From contig NZ_CP069356.1 of the NCBI RefSeq assembly GCF_016864375.1, forward strand, positions 310,001 through 374,000: 64,000 bases of DNA, read 5' to 3'. This DNA comes from Microvirga sp. VF16 (GTDB taxonomy: Bacteria; Pseudomonadota; Alphaproteobacteria; Rhizobiales; Beijerinckiaceae). The notes under the pieces are model-generated. The model worked only from the letters and a program-made list of their open reading frames with translations, did no database searches and was not told where the DNA came from. This document shows positions 1-8,777 of the stretch, piece after piece. The translations under genes were made by a program, and so were the position numbers. How positions within the stretch are numbered: position 1 is the first letter of the stretch; every line of letters begins with the position of its first letter.

Positions 1-189
1 AAATAGGGCATGCTCCTCGCACCTCTGGGTGCAGAAGGACGCTTCTCAGATAGTTCCGCTTCATTCTTCCGACCCCATGATGGAAGGGCCATTGTGCCGA
101 ATCCGGAGAGAAGCAAGAGCCCGCAGGACAGTTGAAGCCCTAGGATTGGATGATCCGATTGCGCTTGACTTCAATCGGCCGAATAAAGA
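1..189. other. Left edge, no gene recognised
   Basis: This stretch lies beyond the point where IS6 transposase similarity stops (about 190). The reading frames through it show no recognisable domain and no convincing ribosome-binding site. It probably belongs to whatever truncated the 3' end of the adjoining IS6 gene. Confidence 0.4.
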
Positions 190-679
190 AGCCCTGTTGT
201 TGAGACCCTTCTGGGACCGGTGCTCAACCCTTGGCATGACCTGCCGCTTTGCGGCCCCGTAGGAGGCCAGTTTGTCGGTGATGATGCGCTTGGGTGCCAT
301 GCCTTGTTTCTTCATCAGCCGGGTCAGCAGGCGCTTCGCCGCCTTGGTGTTGCGGCGGCCTTATTTCGTCAAGCACGTACCCGTCCTGATCGACAGCCCG
401 CCACAGCCAGTGTTTCTTGCCAGCGATGTTGATGACGACCTCGTCCAGATGCCAAATGTCGTTTGGGCGTGGCGGCTTGCGACGAAGGCGCCGGACATAC
501 TCTGGTCCGAACTTCTTCCCCCACCGGCGGACGGTCTCATAGGAGACGAGGATGCCGCGCTCGAGCAACATCTCCTCGACGAGCCGGAGGCTCAGAGGAA
601 ATCGGAAGTATAACCAAACCGCATGGGCGATGATCTGAGGTGGGAACCGATGGCGCTTGTAGCTGATGGGCTTGGTCAT
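190..679 (-). pseudogene. IS6-family transposase, frameshifted and 3'-truncated
   Basis: The minus-strand reading begins at ATG 679 (MTKPISYKRHRFPP) and shows the IS6 helix-turn-helix and the first DDE aspartate in DIWHLDEVVI. Near 355-362 the frame breaks: the reading after VLDEI becomes nonsense, while the next frame continues the family sequence as KQGMAPKRIITDKLASYG, including the second aspartate (ITDK). Similarity ends at GLNNRA (about 190), so the catalytic glutamate and C-terminus are gone. A few bases lost at the frameshift plus the truncation make this a dead copy. The distal end lies near 712-725, where the sequence resembles an IS6 tip. Confidence 0.85.
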
Positions 680-852
680 GCACGAGCACTTAAGCCACAA
701 GCCACTGCCCAAAAGTTACCGTGACATCCCCATCAAGAAAGCGCTTGCATCTGTGTCGCGGCGCGACAATCATCATGCCCGCCGCGACAGCCAATCACCA
801 TCCTGATCGCCGCCCACTCCCAATCCAGATTGTCGCGCAATAAGAGAACCCG

Positions 853-1442
853 TTCACCTGCTGGTCGACAGCACAGGCCTGCGGCTGTGTGGACCCGGCG
901 AGTGGCTCATCGAGAAACACGGCACCAAAAGACGGCGGGCTTGGCGAAAATTGCACATTGGTGCTGATGCTGAGACCGGGCGGATCCTCGCATCAGAGCT
1001 GACCAAGAGCGATGTCGATGATGGCTCGCAAGTTGGGCCCTTGCTCGATCAGATCCCAGGTCCACTCGCCTCATTCATCGGTGATGGAGCCTACGATCAA
1101 GCGGGCATCTACGACACCGTCGCCAAACACCATCCTGATGCTGATGTGATCGTTCCACCCCGATCAACGGCGGTGCTGAGCGAGGATGTAGAGCGCGCGC
1201 CCACACAGCGCGATCGGCATCTCCAAAGCATCGTCGAGCATGAACGCATGGTCTGGCAGAAAACATCCGGGTACACTCGAAGGGCCCTGGTGGAGGCATC
1301 CATGAGCTGCCTCAAACGAGTGATGGGTTACGGCTTACGCTCGCAGGCAGAACAACGCCGCAGGACCGAGATGGCCATCGCCATCAATGCGTTAAATCGC
1401 ATGCTTGAGCTTGGTCGCCCGAAGTCCGTCCGCATCGCTTGA
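853..1442 (+). pseudogene. IS5-family transposase, 5'-truncated
   Basis: The open frame extends upstream of the annotated-looking TTG at 951 and carries the IS5 DDE core: first aspartate in LLVDSTGLRLCG, second in GDGAYDQ, glutamate in ALVEASMSCLKRVMG. The N-terminal DNA-binding third is missing; similarity starts at about 853 with no start codon. The element's right end is likely near 1496, where a GGCTTTGTTGCAT-like tip (read on the minus strand) occurs at 1484-1496. It is related to the complete IS5 transposase at 12133-13101, with which it shares the SQVGPLLDQI and PPRSTAV segments. It is not expected to be functional. Confidence 0.85.
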
Positions 1443-1524
1443 GTGCTGGTTCGGTGGCCTTCAATGCGCCCATAGTCCGATCCATGCAACAAAGCCGCGA
1501 CTTGAACCATTCCACTCAAGATAA

Positions 1525-2991
1525 CTAACCGACGACAGCTTCGGCCTCGATCTCAACCGCGTAGTCTCCTACCAAACGTGAAATCTCAAGCAGCGTATTC
1601 GCAGGTCGCACTGCTCCAAAGTAGCGGCCATGCACCCGAGAAACGGGCTCCCAGTCGTCTGCATTGTTTAGATAGATACGTGTTCGGATAGTGTCTGCGA
1701 GCGTTCCTCCCAAGGAGGCGATGCTCGCTGCGATCTTATCCAGAATGTAGACCGCCTGCCCTTGGGCATCGCCTGGGCAGATGATCTCGCCTGAGCCGTG
1801 GGTAGCCGTGGTTCCACTGACAAGGATGCGATTGCCGATCCGCACCGCACGGCTGTAGCCACAGATGGGCTCCCAGACGCTGCCAGAGTCAATGCGTAGG
1901 CGGTCGGGCCGCCCATCGATTGGGACTGCGTCGAACACTGGTGGAAAGCTCTCAAGATGATGGCTGAGATCGCCCGACGCTGTGAGAAATGGTGGGTGAC
2001 GGTACTCGTCACCGCAATCCCCTGGAATACGCTGGGTGGAAGCCAACGCCTCGTCGATGCGTTGCTTGTCATCTTCGTCCAATGAGAACGAAAACAGGGC
2101 CGCATTGTCCGCCCGGTGCTCACGCTCCCCGAGCCGGGCTCCGACAATGACAGCCGCAACGGCCGGCTGTTCGAGCACCCAACGGGTGGCCACATTGGCG
2201 ACAGACACCCCGTGCTTACGAGCAACTTTGTGCAAGGCGGCCAGGATCGACTGGAAAGCAGACCATCCTCCAATCGTGTCAACGAAGCGCTTGTATTTCG
2301 ACTTGCTCCAATCCTTGATAGAGGTTGGCTCCGGCGCACCCATCCACCGGTCCGTCAGGAAGCCGCCTCCGAGTGTACCATAGGCCAGCAGGCGCACGCC
2401 CGTGGCGAGACAAAACGCGCTCATGTCCTCCCCGGCGCGGCGATCGAGCAGGGAGAACGAAACCTGGTTCGACACGATCGGAAAGCCGTGCTTCACCAAG
2501 AGGCGCAGGTGGTCGGTATCGAAGTTCGTCACGCCGAGATGGAGGATGCGCCCGTCCTGCTGCAGCGCGGCGAGCTCCCTCATGGCATCGATATAGCCGG
2601 GGTGCTCGAACATCCACCAGTGGAACTGCAGCAGGTCGATGGTTTCGACACCAAGGCGCTCCAGACGCTCGGCGATGCCAGCCCGGACGACGTCTGCGAA
2701 CATCGGTCCCGGCGAGGGACACCACTTCGTGAAGGCAGTTGGACGCTGCCCCTCGGCTCCAACCTGCATGTCCAGAAAACGACCGGTGATCAGCTCCGCA
2801 CTGCCGTAGTGGTCTGCCATATCGAAGCTGTCAAAGCCCGCGCGGGCGTAGTCGGCCATAGCGGCTGCTGCAGTATCGCGATCCAAGAGACGGCCTTCTC
2901 GCTCCATGTCGGCCACTTGCCAAAGGCCTGTGACCATGCGGCTGATCTCGAGTCCAGGTGCGAGCAGTGTCCGGTCGGGACGAATGGACAT
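1525..2991 (-). CDS. Aldo/keto reductase fused to a RidA (YjgF) domain
   Basis: The first ~330 residues of this 488-residue protein form an aldo/keto reductase barrel with the usual tetrad visible: Asp and Tyr in FDMADHYG, Lys in AFTKW, His in LQFHWW. The last ~125 residues are a RidA/YjgF domain (ILVSGTTATHG ... EIEAEAVVG). Where classical RidA has the imine-binding Arg (PARSC), this protein reads PANTL, so that residue is replaced and ordinary enamine deaminase activity is doubtful. ATG 2991 is chosen because GGAG lies 7 nt upstream; the frame is open to a TTG at 3006. It is the last gene of the minus-strand unit headed by the TIGR04076 gene, just after a strong intercistronic hairpin. The fused architecture is unusual; the substrate is unknown. 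Confidence 0.85.
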   Translation of the reverse strand: MSIRPDRTLLAPGLEISRMVTGLWQVADMEREGRLLDRDTAAAAMADYARAGFDSFDMADHYGSAELITGRFLDMQVGAEGQRPTAFTKWCPSPGPMFADVVRAGIAERLERLGVETIDLLQFHWWMFEHPGYIDAMRELAALQQDGRILHLGVTNFDTDHLRLLVKHGFPIVSNQVSFSLLDRRAGEDMSAFCLATGVRLLAYGTLGGGFLTDRWMGAPEPTSIKDWSKSKYKRFVDTIGGWSAFQSILAALHKVARKHGVSVANVATRWVLEQPAVAAVIVGARLGEREHRADNAALFSFSLDEDDKQRIDEALASTQRIPGDCGDEYRHPPFLTASGDLSHHLESFPPVFDAVPIDGRPDRLRIDSGSVWEPICGYSRAVRIGNRILVSGTTATHGSGEIICPGDAQGQAVYILDKIAASIASLGGTLADTIRTRIYLNNADDWEPVSRVHGRYFGAVRPANTLLEISRLVGDYAVEIEAEAVVG

Positions 2992-3009
2992 GGCAATCTC
3001 CGGCAAAAC

Positions 3010-3044
3010 GGCTTAGGCTCCGCGCCGAGCGCGGAGCCTAAGCC
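3010..3044 (-). terminator. Intercistronic 16-bp hairpin
   Basis: A perfect 16-bp stem (3010-3025 with 3029-3044) closes a 3-nt loop between the binding-protein gene and the aldo/keto reductase-RidA gene. Read on the minus strand, the stem is followed by GTTTTG, a short U-run. It could act as a partial terminator or 3' stabiliser that gives more binding protein than downstream enzyme, as is common after solute-binding-protein genes. Confidence 0.6.
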
Positions 3045-3059
3045 AATGACCAGCAGGGT

Positions 3060-4331
3060 CTAGCGCGACGGGATCTTCGCCTTGATGGTATCAACCTCAT
3101 CGACACCCATCTGGCCAATGGTCGTGACCTCGCCGTTCTGGATCCGCCACAGCCGGAAGGGGCCGGTGATATCGCCGTACTGGTCGAACGTCACAGGTCC
3201 AATGACGCCCTCGTAGTGCACCGGCTTGCCCTCTTTGATGAGCTGGAGCGCCTTCTTGAAGCCCTCAGGTCCGGCATGGATCGCTTCGCCGTCGCTCCCG
3301 GTGACCTTGCGAATGGCGTCTCGGATGGCTGCCGCCTCGAACTTGCCGGCCTGAGCCACCGCAAGGCCGAGGATTGCCGCCGCGTCATAAGCTCGGTCAG
3401 CGGCGGGGGCATTGGCATCAAAGCCGCCGGACATCGCCGGGTAGGCTGTTGCGAAGTGCTCAGTCGAGGGTGTCTTGGTCGTACCCGACGAGGTTCCAAA
3501 GGCATCATTTAGATAACGAGGCCCGACGTCGCGGATGAAGTCGGCGCTATTCATGCCGTCGTTCAGGAGAAACTTTGGGGCACCACCCTGTGAGATCCAG
3601 GTGCGTGCGATCGATGTGCCGTCGCCCGGATAGGAGACGAGGTAAAGGGCGGGCGGATCTCCGTCGAGAGCGCGAGTGACCTCCGGCGCATAGGAGGCTT
3701 GGCCTTGGTTGTAGGGCGTAGTGGATGTGGTCTGGCCCCCAAGCGCCTCGTAGGCACGCTTGAACTCCGCCACCATGTTCACGCCGAAATCGTTGTTGAC
3801 GTGAATGATCGCAATCTTCTTCAGGCCCTGATCCATTGCATACTTCGCAGCCGCCGTGCCTTGGAGCGCGTCCGAGGTGATGGTGCGGAAGAAGATGCCG
3901 TTGGTCTTCCCCTCCTGTGCAATTCGCGTGAGCGTTGGCGACGAGGAGGCGGGCGAAATTTGAACCACGTTCGCCTGCGCCGTCACCGAGGTCAGTACAG
4001 GGAGCGACACCGAGGAGATGATGCCGCCGATGATCGCAGGCACGCGCTTGAGGTCAACAAGTTGTCGGGCTTGGTCGACCGCGACGGAGCCTTGGCTCTG
4101 CGAGTCCCGAAGGTCCGTGGCGAGCTGGCACCCAGCCGCTCCGCCAGCCTCGTTGATCTCCTTAAAGGCAAGCTCGATGGATTTGGCTGCAGCTTGGCCG
4201 AAGCGTCCGGCTGGGCCGGTCAGCTCCACGACAACGCCGACTGTATGCGTGCAGGGCTGCTGTGCGGATGCCGGCAGTGGTGCAAGAGCCATCGCCAGAG
4301 TGGCGGCTGAAACAATGGATGCGAAGCGCAC
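3060..4331 (-). CDS. ABC transporter substrate-binding protein (branched-chain amino acid type)
   Basis: This is a periplasmic type-I binding protein of the LivK/Peripla_BP_6 family. The N-terminus is a signal peptide with a hydrophobic core and an ASAQQ cleavage region near residue 24. The mature part begins TVGVVVELTGPAGRFGQAAAKS and has the family's ELAFKEINEAGGAAG segment. Two GTG starts are possible: 4340, only 2 nt after GGGAGA, and 4331, 9 nt after it. The second gives better spacing and a cleaner signal peptide. It is the extracytoplasmic receptor expected for the divergent livGFHM-type genes at 6383-9757. The substrate cannot be read from sequence; neighbouring aldo/keto reductases suggest a carbonyl or polyol compound rather than an amino acid. 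Confidence 0.9.
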   Translation of the reverse strand: MRFASIVSAATLAMALAPLPASAQQPCTHTVGVVVELTGPAGRFGQAAAKSIELAFKEINEAGGAAGCQLATDLRDSQSQGSVAVDQARQLVDLKRVPAIIGGIISSVSLPVLTSVTAQANVVQISPASSSPTLTRIAQEGKTNGIFFRTITSDALQGTAAAKYAMDQGLKKIAIIHVNNDFGVNMVAEFKRAYEALGGQTTSTTPYNQGQASYAPEVTRALDGDPPALYLVSYPGDGTSIARTWISQGGAPKFLLNDGMNSADFIRDVGPRYLNDAFGTSSGTTKTPSTEHFATAYPAMSGGFDANAPAADRAYDAAAILGLAVAQAGKFEAAAIRDAIRKVTGSDGEAIHAGPEGFKKALQLIKEGKPVHYEGVIGPVTFDQYGDITGPFRLWRIQNGEVTTIGQMGVDEVDTIKAKIPSR

Positions 4332-4454
4332 GGTGAACACTCTCCCTGATCTGGTCCGCCGAAGGTAAGCTTTGGTGTCACTTGCCCCTCCCGGCGGGTA
4401 GGCAGTGTTCCGCCTTGGCGGCCGTTTGGCAAGCGGGGCGGGCTGGGATAGTCC

Positions 4455-4883
4455 TCAAGAGCCCGGGCTGATCCAGGTCTCGTGTAGGGCGAGCCATCGC
4501 ACACCCTCCTCTGCCAAGGCCTCGAACACGGCGGTTGATCGGCGGCGGGTGACGATGCTGCCCGCTGCTTGCTCCTCGATATAGCGGAGAATGATGAGCG
4601 GCGGCCGCAGGAGCAGGAGCTCGGGCTCGACAACGGCAATGTGGAACGGGTCCTGCTTTCCTTTGGTACCGTAAGCTCCTCGTAACCACCCAATCACGTC
4701 CGGCCGCTGGAGCCTCGCTCCACTTGGAGACACCATGGTGAACTCTTCACCCAGAGCGTTCTCCAGACGAGAGAATACGGCATGCGTGTTCTCGACCGTT
4801 CCGCAGAGCCAGGTCTCGAAGAAGGCATGCAGGTCGACCACCTCCTGCAGTGCGGCTTGGGCGAGGGGATGGTCGAGCCCCAT
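4455..4883 (-). CDS. SnoaL/NTF2-like small protein (DUF4440-type)
   Basis: This 142-residue protein has the size and look of a SnoaL/DUF4440 cone-shaped domain: an N-terminal helix (QEVVDLHAFFETW), a central FTMVSPSGARLQRPDVIGWL segment and C-terminal beta strands ending RWLALHETW. The fold assignment is by pattern only and no catalytic residue can be named. The start lies 6 nt after the stop of the upstream aldo/keto reductase, so the two are co-transcribed and probably translationally coupled. The Shine-Dalgarno is weak. A role in the same pathway as the reductases is inference. Confidence 0.65.
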   Translation of the reverse strand: MGLDHPLAQAALQEVVDLHAFFETWLCGTVENTHAVFSRLENALGEEFTMVSPSGARLQRPDVIGWLRGAYGTKGKQDPFHIAVVEPELLLLRPPLIILRYIEEQAAGSIVTRRRSTAVFEALAEEGVRWLALHETWISPGS

Positions 4884-4889
4884 GAGGGG

Positions 4890-5939
4890 TCAGGCCTCAT
4901 TGAGATTATAATGCATGATGCGACCATGCCGGCTCTCCCGGTCACGCTCGAGCGTGTAGGTATCCCCCTCAGGGCCGGTCTTGAGTGCGAGGACCCTGTT
5001 GATGGCGGTCCGGTCCTCCTCATCGAGGGTGAGCCGAAACACATCGAGATTATCGGGCAGGTGCTCGGCGTAGCGGGCACCGATGATAGCGCCTGCCACC
5101 GCGGGCCGGTCCAAGACCCACCGGGTGGCCACCGCCGTTAGGCTGACCCCGTGCTTGCGCCCGATCTCCCGCAGGGTGGCGAGCAGGTTCTGGAACAAGG
5201 ACCAGCCGCCAAAATCGTCGACGATGAGCTTGTACTTAACAAGCGAACGATTGGCGAAAGGCTCCTGGGGCTCCGGGACGCCGAGCCACCGCTCCGACAG
5301 AAAACCACCTGCCACCGTACCATAACACAGAAGCTTCATGCCGCGCTCCTGACACAGCGCAACAAGGCCGTTCTCGGGCCTCTGGTCGAGAAGCGAGTAT
5401 TGGACCTGCATGGACACGAGCGGCACCCCTGCGTCGAGCAGGGCTCGCGTGTGGGGGGTATCGAAGTTGGTACCGCCGATCTGGTGGATCTTTCCCTCGT
5501 CCTGGAGTTCCTTGAGGATGAGTGCGGTCTCGACAGCGCCCGGGACGGCGTAATTCCACCAGTGGAACTGCACCAGATCGAGACGCTCCATCCTGAGCCG
5601 TCGGAGCGAGCGGTCGATGATCTCGCGCACGTACGCACGGTCGACGCGGGAGAGGGCATCCCAGTCCGGCACGAACTTCGTGTGCACCTTGAAGTTCTTC
5701 AGCGCTGCGGAGCCGCGTTCGGCGAGCATGCGATCGCGGAAATGCCCGATCATCTCTTCGACGCCGGTGTAGATGTCGGCGCAGTCGAAGGTCGTGATGC
5801 CCCCATCTACAAAGGCAGACATATCGGCGATCGCCCGCTCGGCCTCGATGGCACCATGCCCGCCGGCAAGCTGCCAGCCCCCACGCAGCATGCGAGAGAT
5901 TCGGTAGCCCGGAGCGAGATCAATCGTTTCGACGGTCAT
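4890..5939 (-). CDS. Aldo/keto reductase
   Basis: This 349-residue reductase is a clear paralogue of the N-terminal part of the AKR-RidA protein at 1525-2991. Shared segments include LCYGTVAGGFLSERWLG against LAYGTLGGGFLTDRWMG, and ATRWVLDRPAVAGAIIGAR against ATRWVLEQPAVAAVIVGAR. The tetrad is present: Asp/Tyr in FDCADIYTG, Lys in VHTKFVP, His in LVQFHWWN. ATG 5939 starts one base after the TGA of the TIGR04076 gene, so longer upstream readings of this frame are rejected. It lacks the RidA extension. It is probably an NAD(P)H-dependent oxidoreductase acting on the compound imported by the adjacent ABC system; the substrate is unknown. Confidence 0.88.
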   Translation of the reverse strand: MTVETIDLAPGYRISRMLRGGWQLAGGHGAIEAERAIADMSAFVDGGITTFDCADIYTGVEEMIGHFRDRMLAERGSAALKNFKVHTKFVPDWDALSRVDRAYVREIIDRSLRRLRMERLDLVQFHWWNYAVPGAVETALILKELQDEGKIHQIGGTNFDTPHTRALLDAGVPLVSMQVQYSLLDQRPENGLVALCQERGMKLLCYGTVAGGFLSERWLGVPEPQEPFANRSLVKYKLIVDDFGGWSLFQNLLATLREIGRKHGVSLTAVATRWVLDRPAVAGAIIGARYAEHLPDNLDVFRLTLDEEDRTAINRVLALKTGPEGDTYTLERDRESRHGRIMHYNLNEA

Positions 5940-5940
5940 G

Positions 5941-6288
5941 TCAGGCCTTCGCATCGGGCAAGGGTACGGCCGTAACCTCCGAGTGGCGGAATACGCGCTT
6001 CGCCATCCGGCTGATCCGGAGCCGGCTCGGACAATTGGGGTCCGGGCAGGCGACCTCGGCATCGGTGGACATCCAGTCGTTCGGATGAGTGACGCGTTGT
6101 TTCGCGGGGAGGAGCGGCAGCAGCGCAGCGAGCGAATAGATCGAGAAGCCCTGGCCTGGGGGGAGGTGAAGCATCTCCCCCTTGAGCTCGAAATAGTCGC
6201 CGGGCTTGGCCCCACAATACAATGTGGCACCCTCCGGAGCGACAACCTCGACCCGCAGGTCGTAGAGATCGAAGAAATCATCCGACAC
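5941..6288 (-). CDS. TIGR04076 family protein
   Basis: This 115-residue protein matches the TIGR04076 pattern: a start with a short beta strand (LRVEVVAPEG), a single Cys in ATLYCGAKPGD, the GFSIYSLAALLPLLPAKQR helix, and the ACPDPNC segment before a final strand. Family function is not established; members often sit beside aldo/keto reductases and amidohydrolases. It is the promoter-proximal gene of the minus-strand unit, its stop abutting the next ATG with one base between. The C-terminal tail after residue ~95 is longer than usual. Confidence 0.7.
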   Translation of the reverse strand: MSDDFFDLYDLRVEVVAPEGATLYCGAKPGDYFELKGEMLHLPPGQGFSIYSLAALLPLLPAKQRVTHPNDWMSTDAEVACPDPNCPSRLRISRMAKRVFRHSEVTAVPLPDAKA

Positions 6289-6382
6289 GGGACAACGTCC
6301 ATTGCCTGTTGCACGTGCGCATTGTCATGACGCAAAATTGCCGCCCTCGCAACACGGCCCGGCCGGTGACTTCATTCCGCTC
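6289..6382. promoter_or_regulatory. Divergent intergenic region of the ABC module
   Basis: About 95 bp separate the minus-strand TIGR04076/aldo-keto reductase/binding-protein unit from the plus-strand ATPase/permease unit, so both promoters must lie here or just inside the flanking genes. No operator palindrome or sigma-70 pair stands out. The plus-strand ATG at 6383 has no clear Shine-Dalgarno. Confidence 0.4.
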
Positions 6383-7141
6383 ATGCTGACAGCCCAATCG
6401 ATCACCAAGACCTTCGGCGGCAACCGCGCCGTCGACGCGGTGTCCTTCACGATCGAGAAGGGGACGATCACGGGCCTCATCGGGCCGAACGGGGCCGGCA
6501 AGACGACCCTCTTCAACTGCCTGGCGGGCTTGTTTCCCCCGACGTCCGGGTTGCTCAGCCTCGACGGGGAGCGGATCGACGGGCTTGCGCCGGATCAGAT
6601 CTTCGCCCAGGGCCTCGCCCGGACGTTCCAGATCCCAAGACCCTTTCCCGAGATGACGGTGCTGGAGAACGTCATGGTGGCACCCCTGCACCAGCGCGGT
6701 GAGCGGTTCTGGGCTAACTGGCTCACGCCGGGCCACGTAGCCGCCGAGGAACGGGCGTTGGCGGCCGCAGCCCGACACTGGATCGACTTCGTGGGCCTGT
6801 CGCATCTCGCTCAGCAGCCGGCGCGCGTCTTGTCCGGCGGACAGCGCAAGCTCCTGGAGCTCGCCCGGGTTCTTGTGGCCAAGCCGCGCCTGATCCTGCT
6901 CGACGAGCCCGGAGCCGGGGTCAATCCCGTGCTGCTGGATGCGATCGTCGACCGGATCGTGGCCCTCAACCGGCAGGGCATCACGTTCCTGATCATCGAG
7001 CACAACATGGATCTGGTGATGAGTTTGTGCCGTCCCATCATGGTGATGGCGCAGGGTCGCCTTCTGATGTCCGGGACGGCGCAGGAGGTGCGTGACGATC
7101 CGAGGGTGGTCGAAGCCTATCTCGGCGGAGCCCCGGCGTGA
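6383..7141 (+). CDS. livG: ABC transporter ATP-binding protein (LivG type)
   Basis: This 252-residue ATPase has Walker A GPNGAGKTT, the insert region typical of LivG between Q-loop and signature, signature LSGGQRK, Walker B LILLDEPGAG and the H-loop in IIEHNMDLV. The LivG-style MDLVMSLC and EVRDDPRVVEAYLGG ending supports the assignment. ATG 6383 is chosen because upstream codons of this frame read into the divergent promoter region with no homology. It overlaps the next ATPase by 4 nt (GTGA), so the two are translated together. Confidence 0.9.
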   Translation: MLTAQSITKTFGGNRAVDAVSFTIEKGTITGLIGPNGAGKTTLFNCLAGLFPPTSGLLSLDGERIDGLAPDQIFAQGLARTFQIPRPFPEMTVLENVMVAPLHQRGERFWANWLTPGHVAAEERALAAAARHWIDFVGLSHLAQQPARVLSGGQRKLLELARVLVAKPRLILLDEPGAGVNPVLLDAIVDRIVALNRQGITFLIIEHNMDLVMSLCRPIMVMAQGRLLMSGTAQEVRDDPRVVEAYLGGAPA

Positions 7142-7860
7142 CGGCTCTCCGGATCGAGGCTCTGGAGGCCGGCTATGAGCCAGGGCTCCCGATCGTGCGC
7201 GGCGCGTCACTGTCGGTCGAGCCGAACGAGATCGTTGCCATCCTCGGACCAAACGGCGCTGGCAAGTCGACCCTGATCAAAGCCATCGCCGGGCTGGTGC
7301 CGATCTCCGCTGGAAGGATCTTCCTGCACGATCGCGAGATCACGGGGCGCGCGGCTCATCGATTAGCCCACGAAGGTCTTGGATTCGTGCCACAGACCGA
7401 GAATGTGTTCGTGAACCTCTCGATCGAGGACAATCTCGATCTCGCCGCCTCGATCCTGAAGGTGCCCAAGAAGCAGCGGCTCCACGATCTCTATGCCTTG
7501 TTCCCGGACCTCGCACGCCAGCGGCGACTCTTGGCGGGTCGTCTCTCGGGGGGGCAGCGCCAGATGCTCGCGGTCGCCCGGGCGCTGGTCGGCGCGCCTA
7601 AGGTCCTGATGCTGGACGAACCCTCAGCGGGGCTTTCGCCGAAGCTCGTGGGTATCGTCTTCGAGAAGCTCAGGGAAGTTCGCGCCACCGGCGTCACAAT
7701 CGTGCTGGTGGAGCAGAACGTGAAGGCGGCGCTCGCCATCGCCGATCGCGCCGCAGTCCTGGTCGAGGGAAGCACCCGGATCGTCGGCGCCGCGCGCGAC
7801 CTCTCGGACGATCCGCAGGTCGCCGCACTCTATCTCGGACAGCATCGAGGAGGCATCTAA
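7138..7860 (+). CDS. livF: ABC transporter ATP-binding protein (LivF type)
   Basis: This 240-residue second ATPase of the importer shows Walker A GPNGAGKST, signature LSGGQRQ, Walker B LMLDEPSAGLSP and the LivF-style VEQNVKAALAIADRAAVL segment. It begins with GTG at 7138 inside the stop of the preceding gene and ends with TAA overlapping the ATG of the LivH-type permease. Together with the LivG-type protein it should form the heterodimeric cytoplasmic motor. Confidence 0.9.
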   Translation: MTALRIEALEAGYEPGLPIVRGASLSVEPNEIVAILGPNGAGKSTLIKAIAGLVPISAGRIFLHDREITGRAAHRLAHEGLGFVPQTENVFVNLSIEDNLDLAASILKVPKKQRLHDLYALFPDLARQRRLLAGRLSGGQRQMLAVARALVGAPKVLMLDEPSAGLSPKLVGIVFEKLREVRATGVTIVLVEQNVKAALAIADRAAVLVEGSTRIVGAARDLSDDPQVAALYLGQHRGGI

Positions 7861-8777
7861 TGTTGCAGCTCATGGCCGACGGCTTCGTCATCGGCTCGGT
7901 CATTGCGCTCGGAGCGATCGGCGTGACGCTGGTCTATTCCATCCTGCGCTTTGCGAACTTCGCCCATGGCGAGTTTTTGACCTGGGGCGCCTATTTCGCT
8001 TGGACGACGCTCCTCGGTATGGCGGCGGTTTGGGGGCCCATGGAGCCCCTCGGCCCGTTCTCGTTCGGATGGGCGCTCCTCACCGCACTGGTCGTCGCCG
8101 CGATCGCAACTGCGGCGCTGGCGCTGCTGGTTGATCGGCTTCTGTTCCGTCAGCTGCGGCGGCACGGGAACGCGATCACGCTGATCATGGCGAGCTTCGG
8201 AGCCGCTCTCGTGCTGCGCAACCTGCTCCAGTTCATCTATGGGGCGGTTCCGGAATACTACAGCCGTGAGATCCAGGTTGCGATCCGGCTGATTCCGAGG
8301 GATGTCTTGGGCGGGTTGCGGATCACCCCGGACCAGCTTTTTGTCCTTGGTCTGACGGCCGTTTCGGTCGTCGGGCTCCATCTCTTCCTCACGCGCACGA
8401 CCCTCGGCAAGGCGATGCGGGCAACCTCCATCAACCCACAACTTGCCCGAGTGACGGGCATCGACGTCGATCGCGTGATCCGCGCCACCTGGATCATCGG
8501 TGCCGTTCTCGCGGCCGTGGCCGGGGTGTTCTCGGGCCTCACTGTCCAGCTGCGACCGCAACTCGGCCTCGACCTTTTGCTTCCGCTCTTCGCCGCGGCG
8601 ATTCTCGGGGGAATCGGCAGCGTCTACGGGGCGGTCGCGGGCGGCCTCATCGTCGGCCTCGCGGAAAGCCTGTCGGTGCCGCTCGTCGGGGCTGAATACC
8701 GAGCGGCCACCGCCTTCGTGGTGCTCATCGCCATCTTGCTTGTCCGCCCCACCGGTCTCTTCGGCGAGAGGACGTGA
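7860..8777 (+). CDS. livH: Branched-chain amino acid-type ABC permease (LivH type)
   Basis: This 305-residue membrane protein has about eight hydrophobic segments and the LivH hallmarks: VYSILRFANFAHGEFLTWGAY near the N-terminus, and GRKAMRATSINPQLARVTGID-like coupling-loop residues near 185-205 that would touch the ATPases. The ATG overlaps the LivF-type stop by one base (TAATG). It is expected to pair with the LivM-type protein in the inner membrane. Confidence 0.9.
   Translation: MLQLMADGFVIGSVIALGAIGVTLVYSILRFANFAHGEFLTWGAYFAWTTLLGMAAVWGPMEPLGPFSFGWALLTALVVAAIATAALALLVDRLLFRQLRRHGNAITLIMASFGAALVLRNLLQFIYGAVPEYYSREIQVAIRLIPRDVLGGLRITPDQLFVLGLTAVSVVGLHLFLTRTTLGKAMRATSINPQLARVTGIDVDRVIRATWIIGAVLAAVAGVFSGLTVQLRPQLGLDLLLPLFAAAILGGIGSVYGAVAGGLIVGLAESLSVPLVGAEYRAATAFVVLIAILLVRPTGLFGERT

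Noticed and set aside
2116-3063. 315-codon plus-strand open frame
   Set aside because: Antisense shadow of the aldo/keto reductase-RidA gene.
4890-6335. 481-residue version of the second aldo/keto reductase
   Set aside because: The extra N-terminal part overlaps the TIGR04076 gene in another frame and has no homology; ATG 5939 directly follows the TIGR04076 stop.
6302-6382. Longer N-terminus for the LivG-type ATPase
   Set aside because: Codons before 6383 are not family-like and fall in the divergent promoter region.
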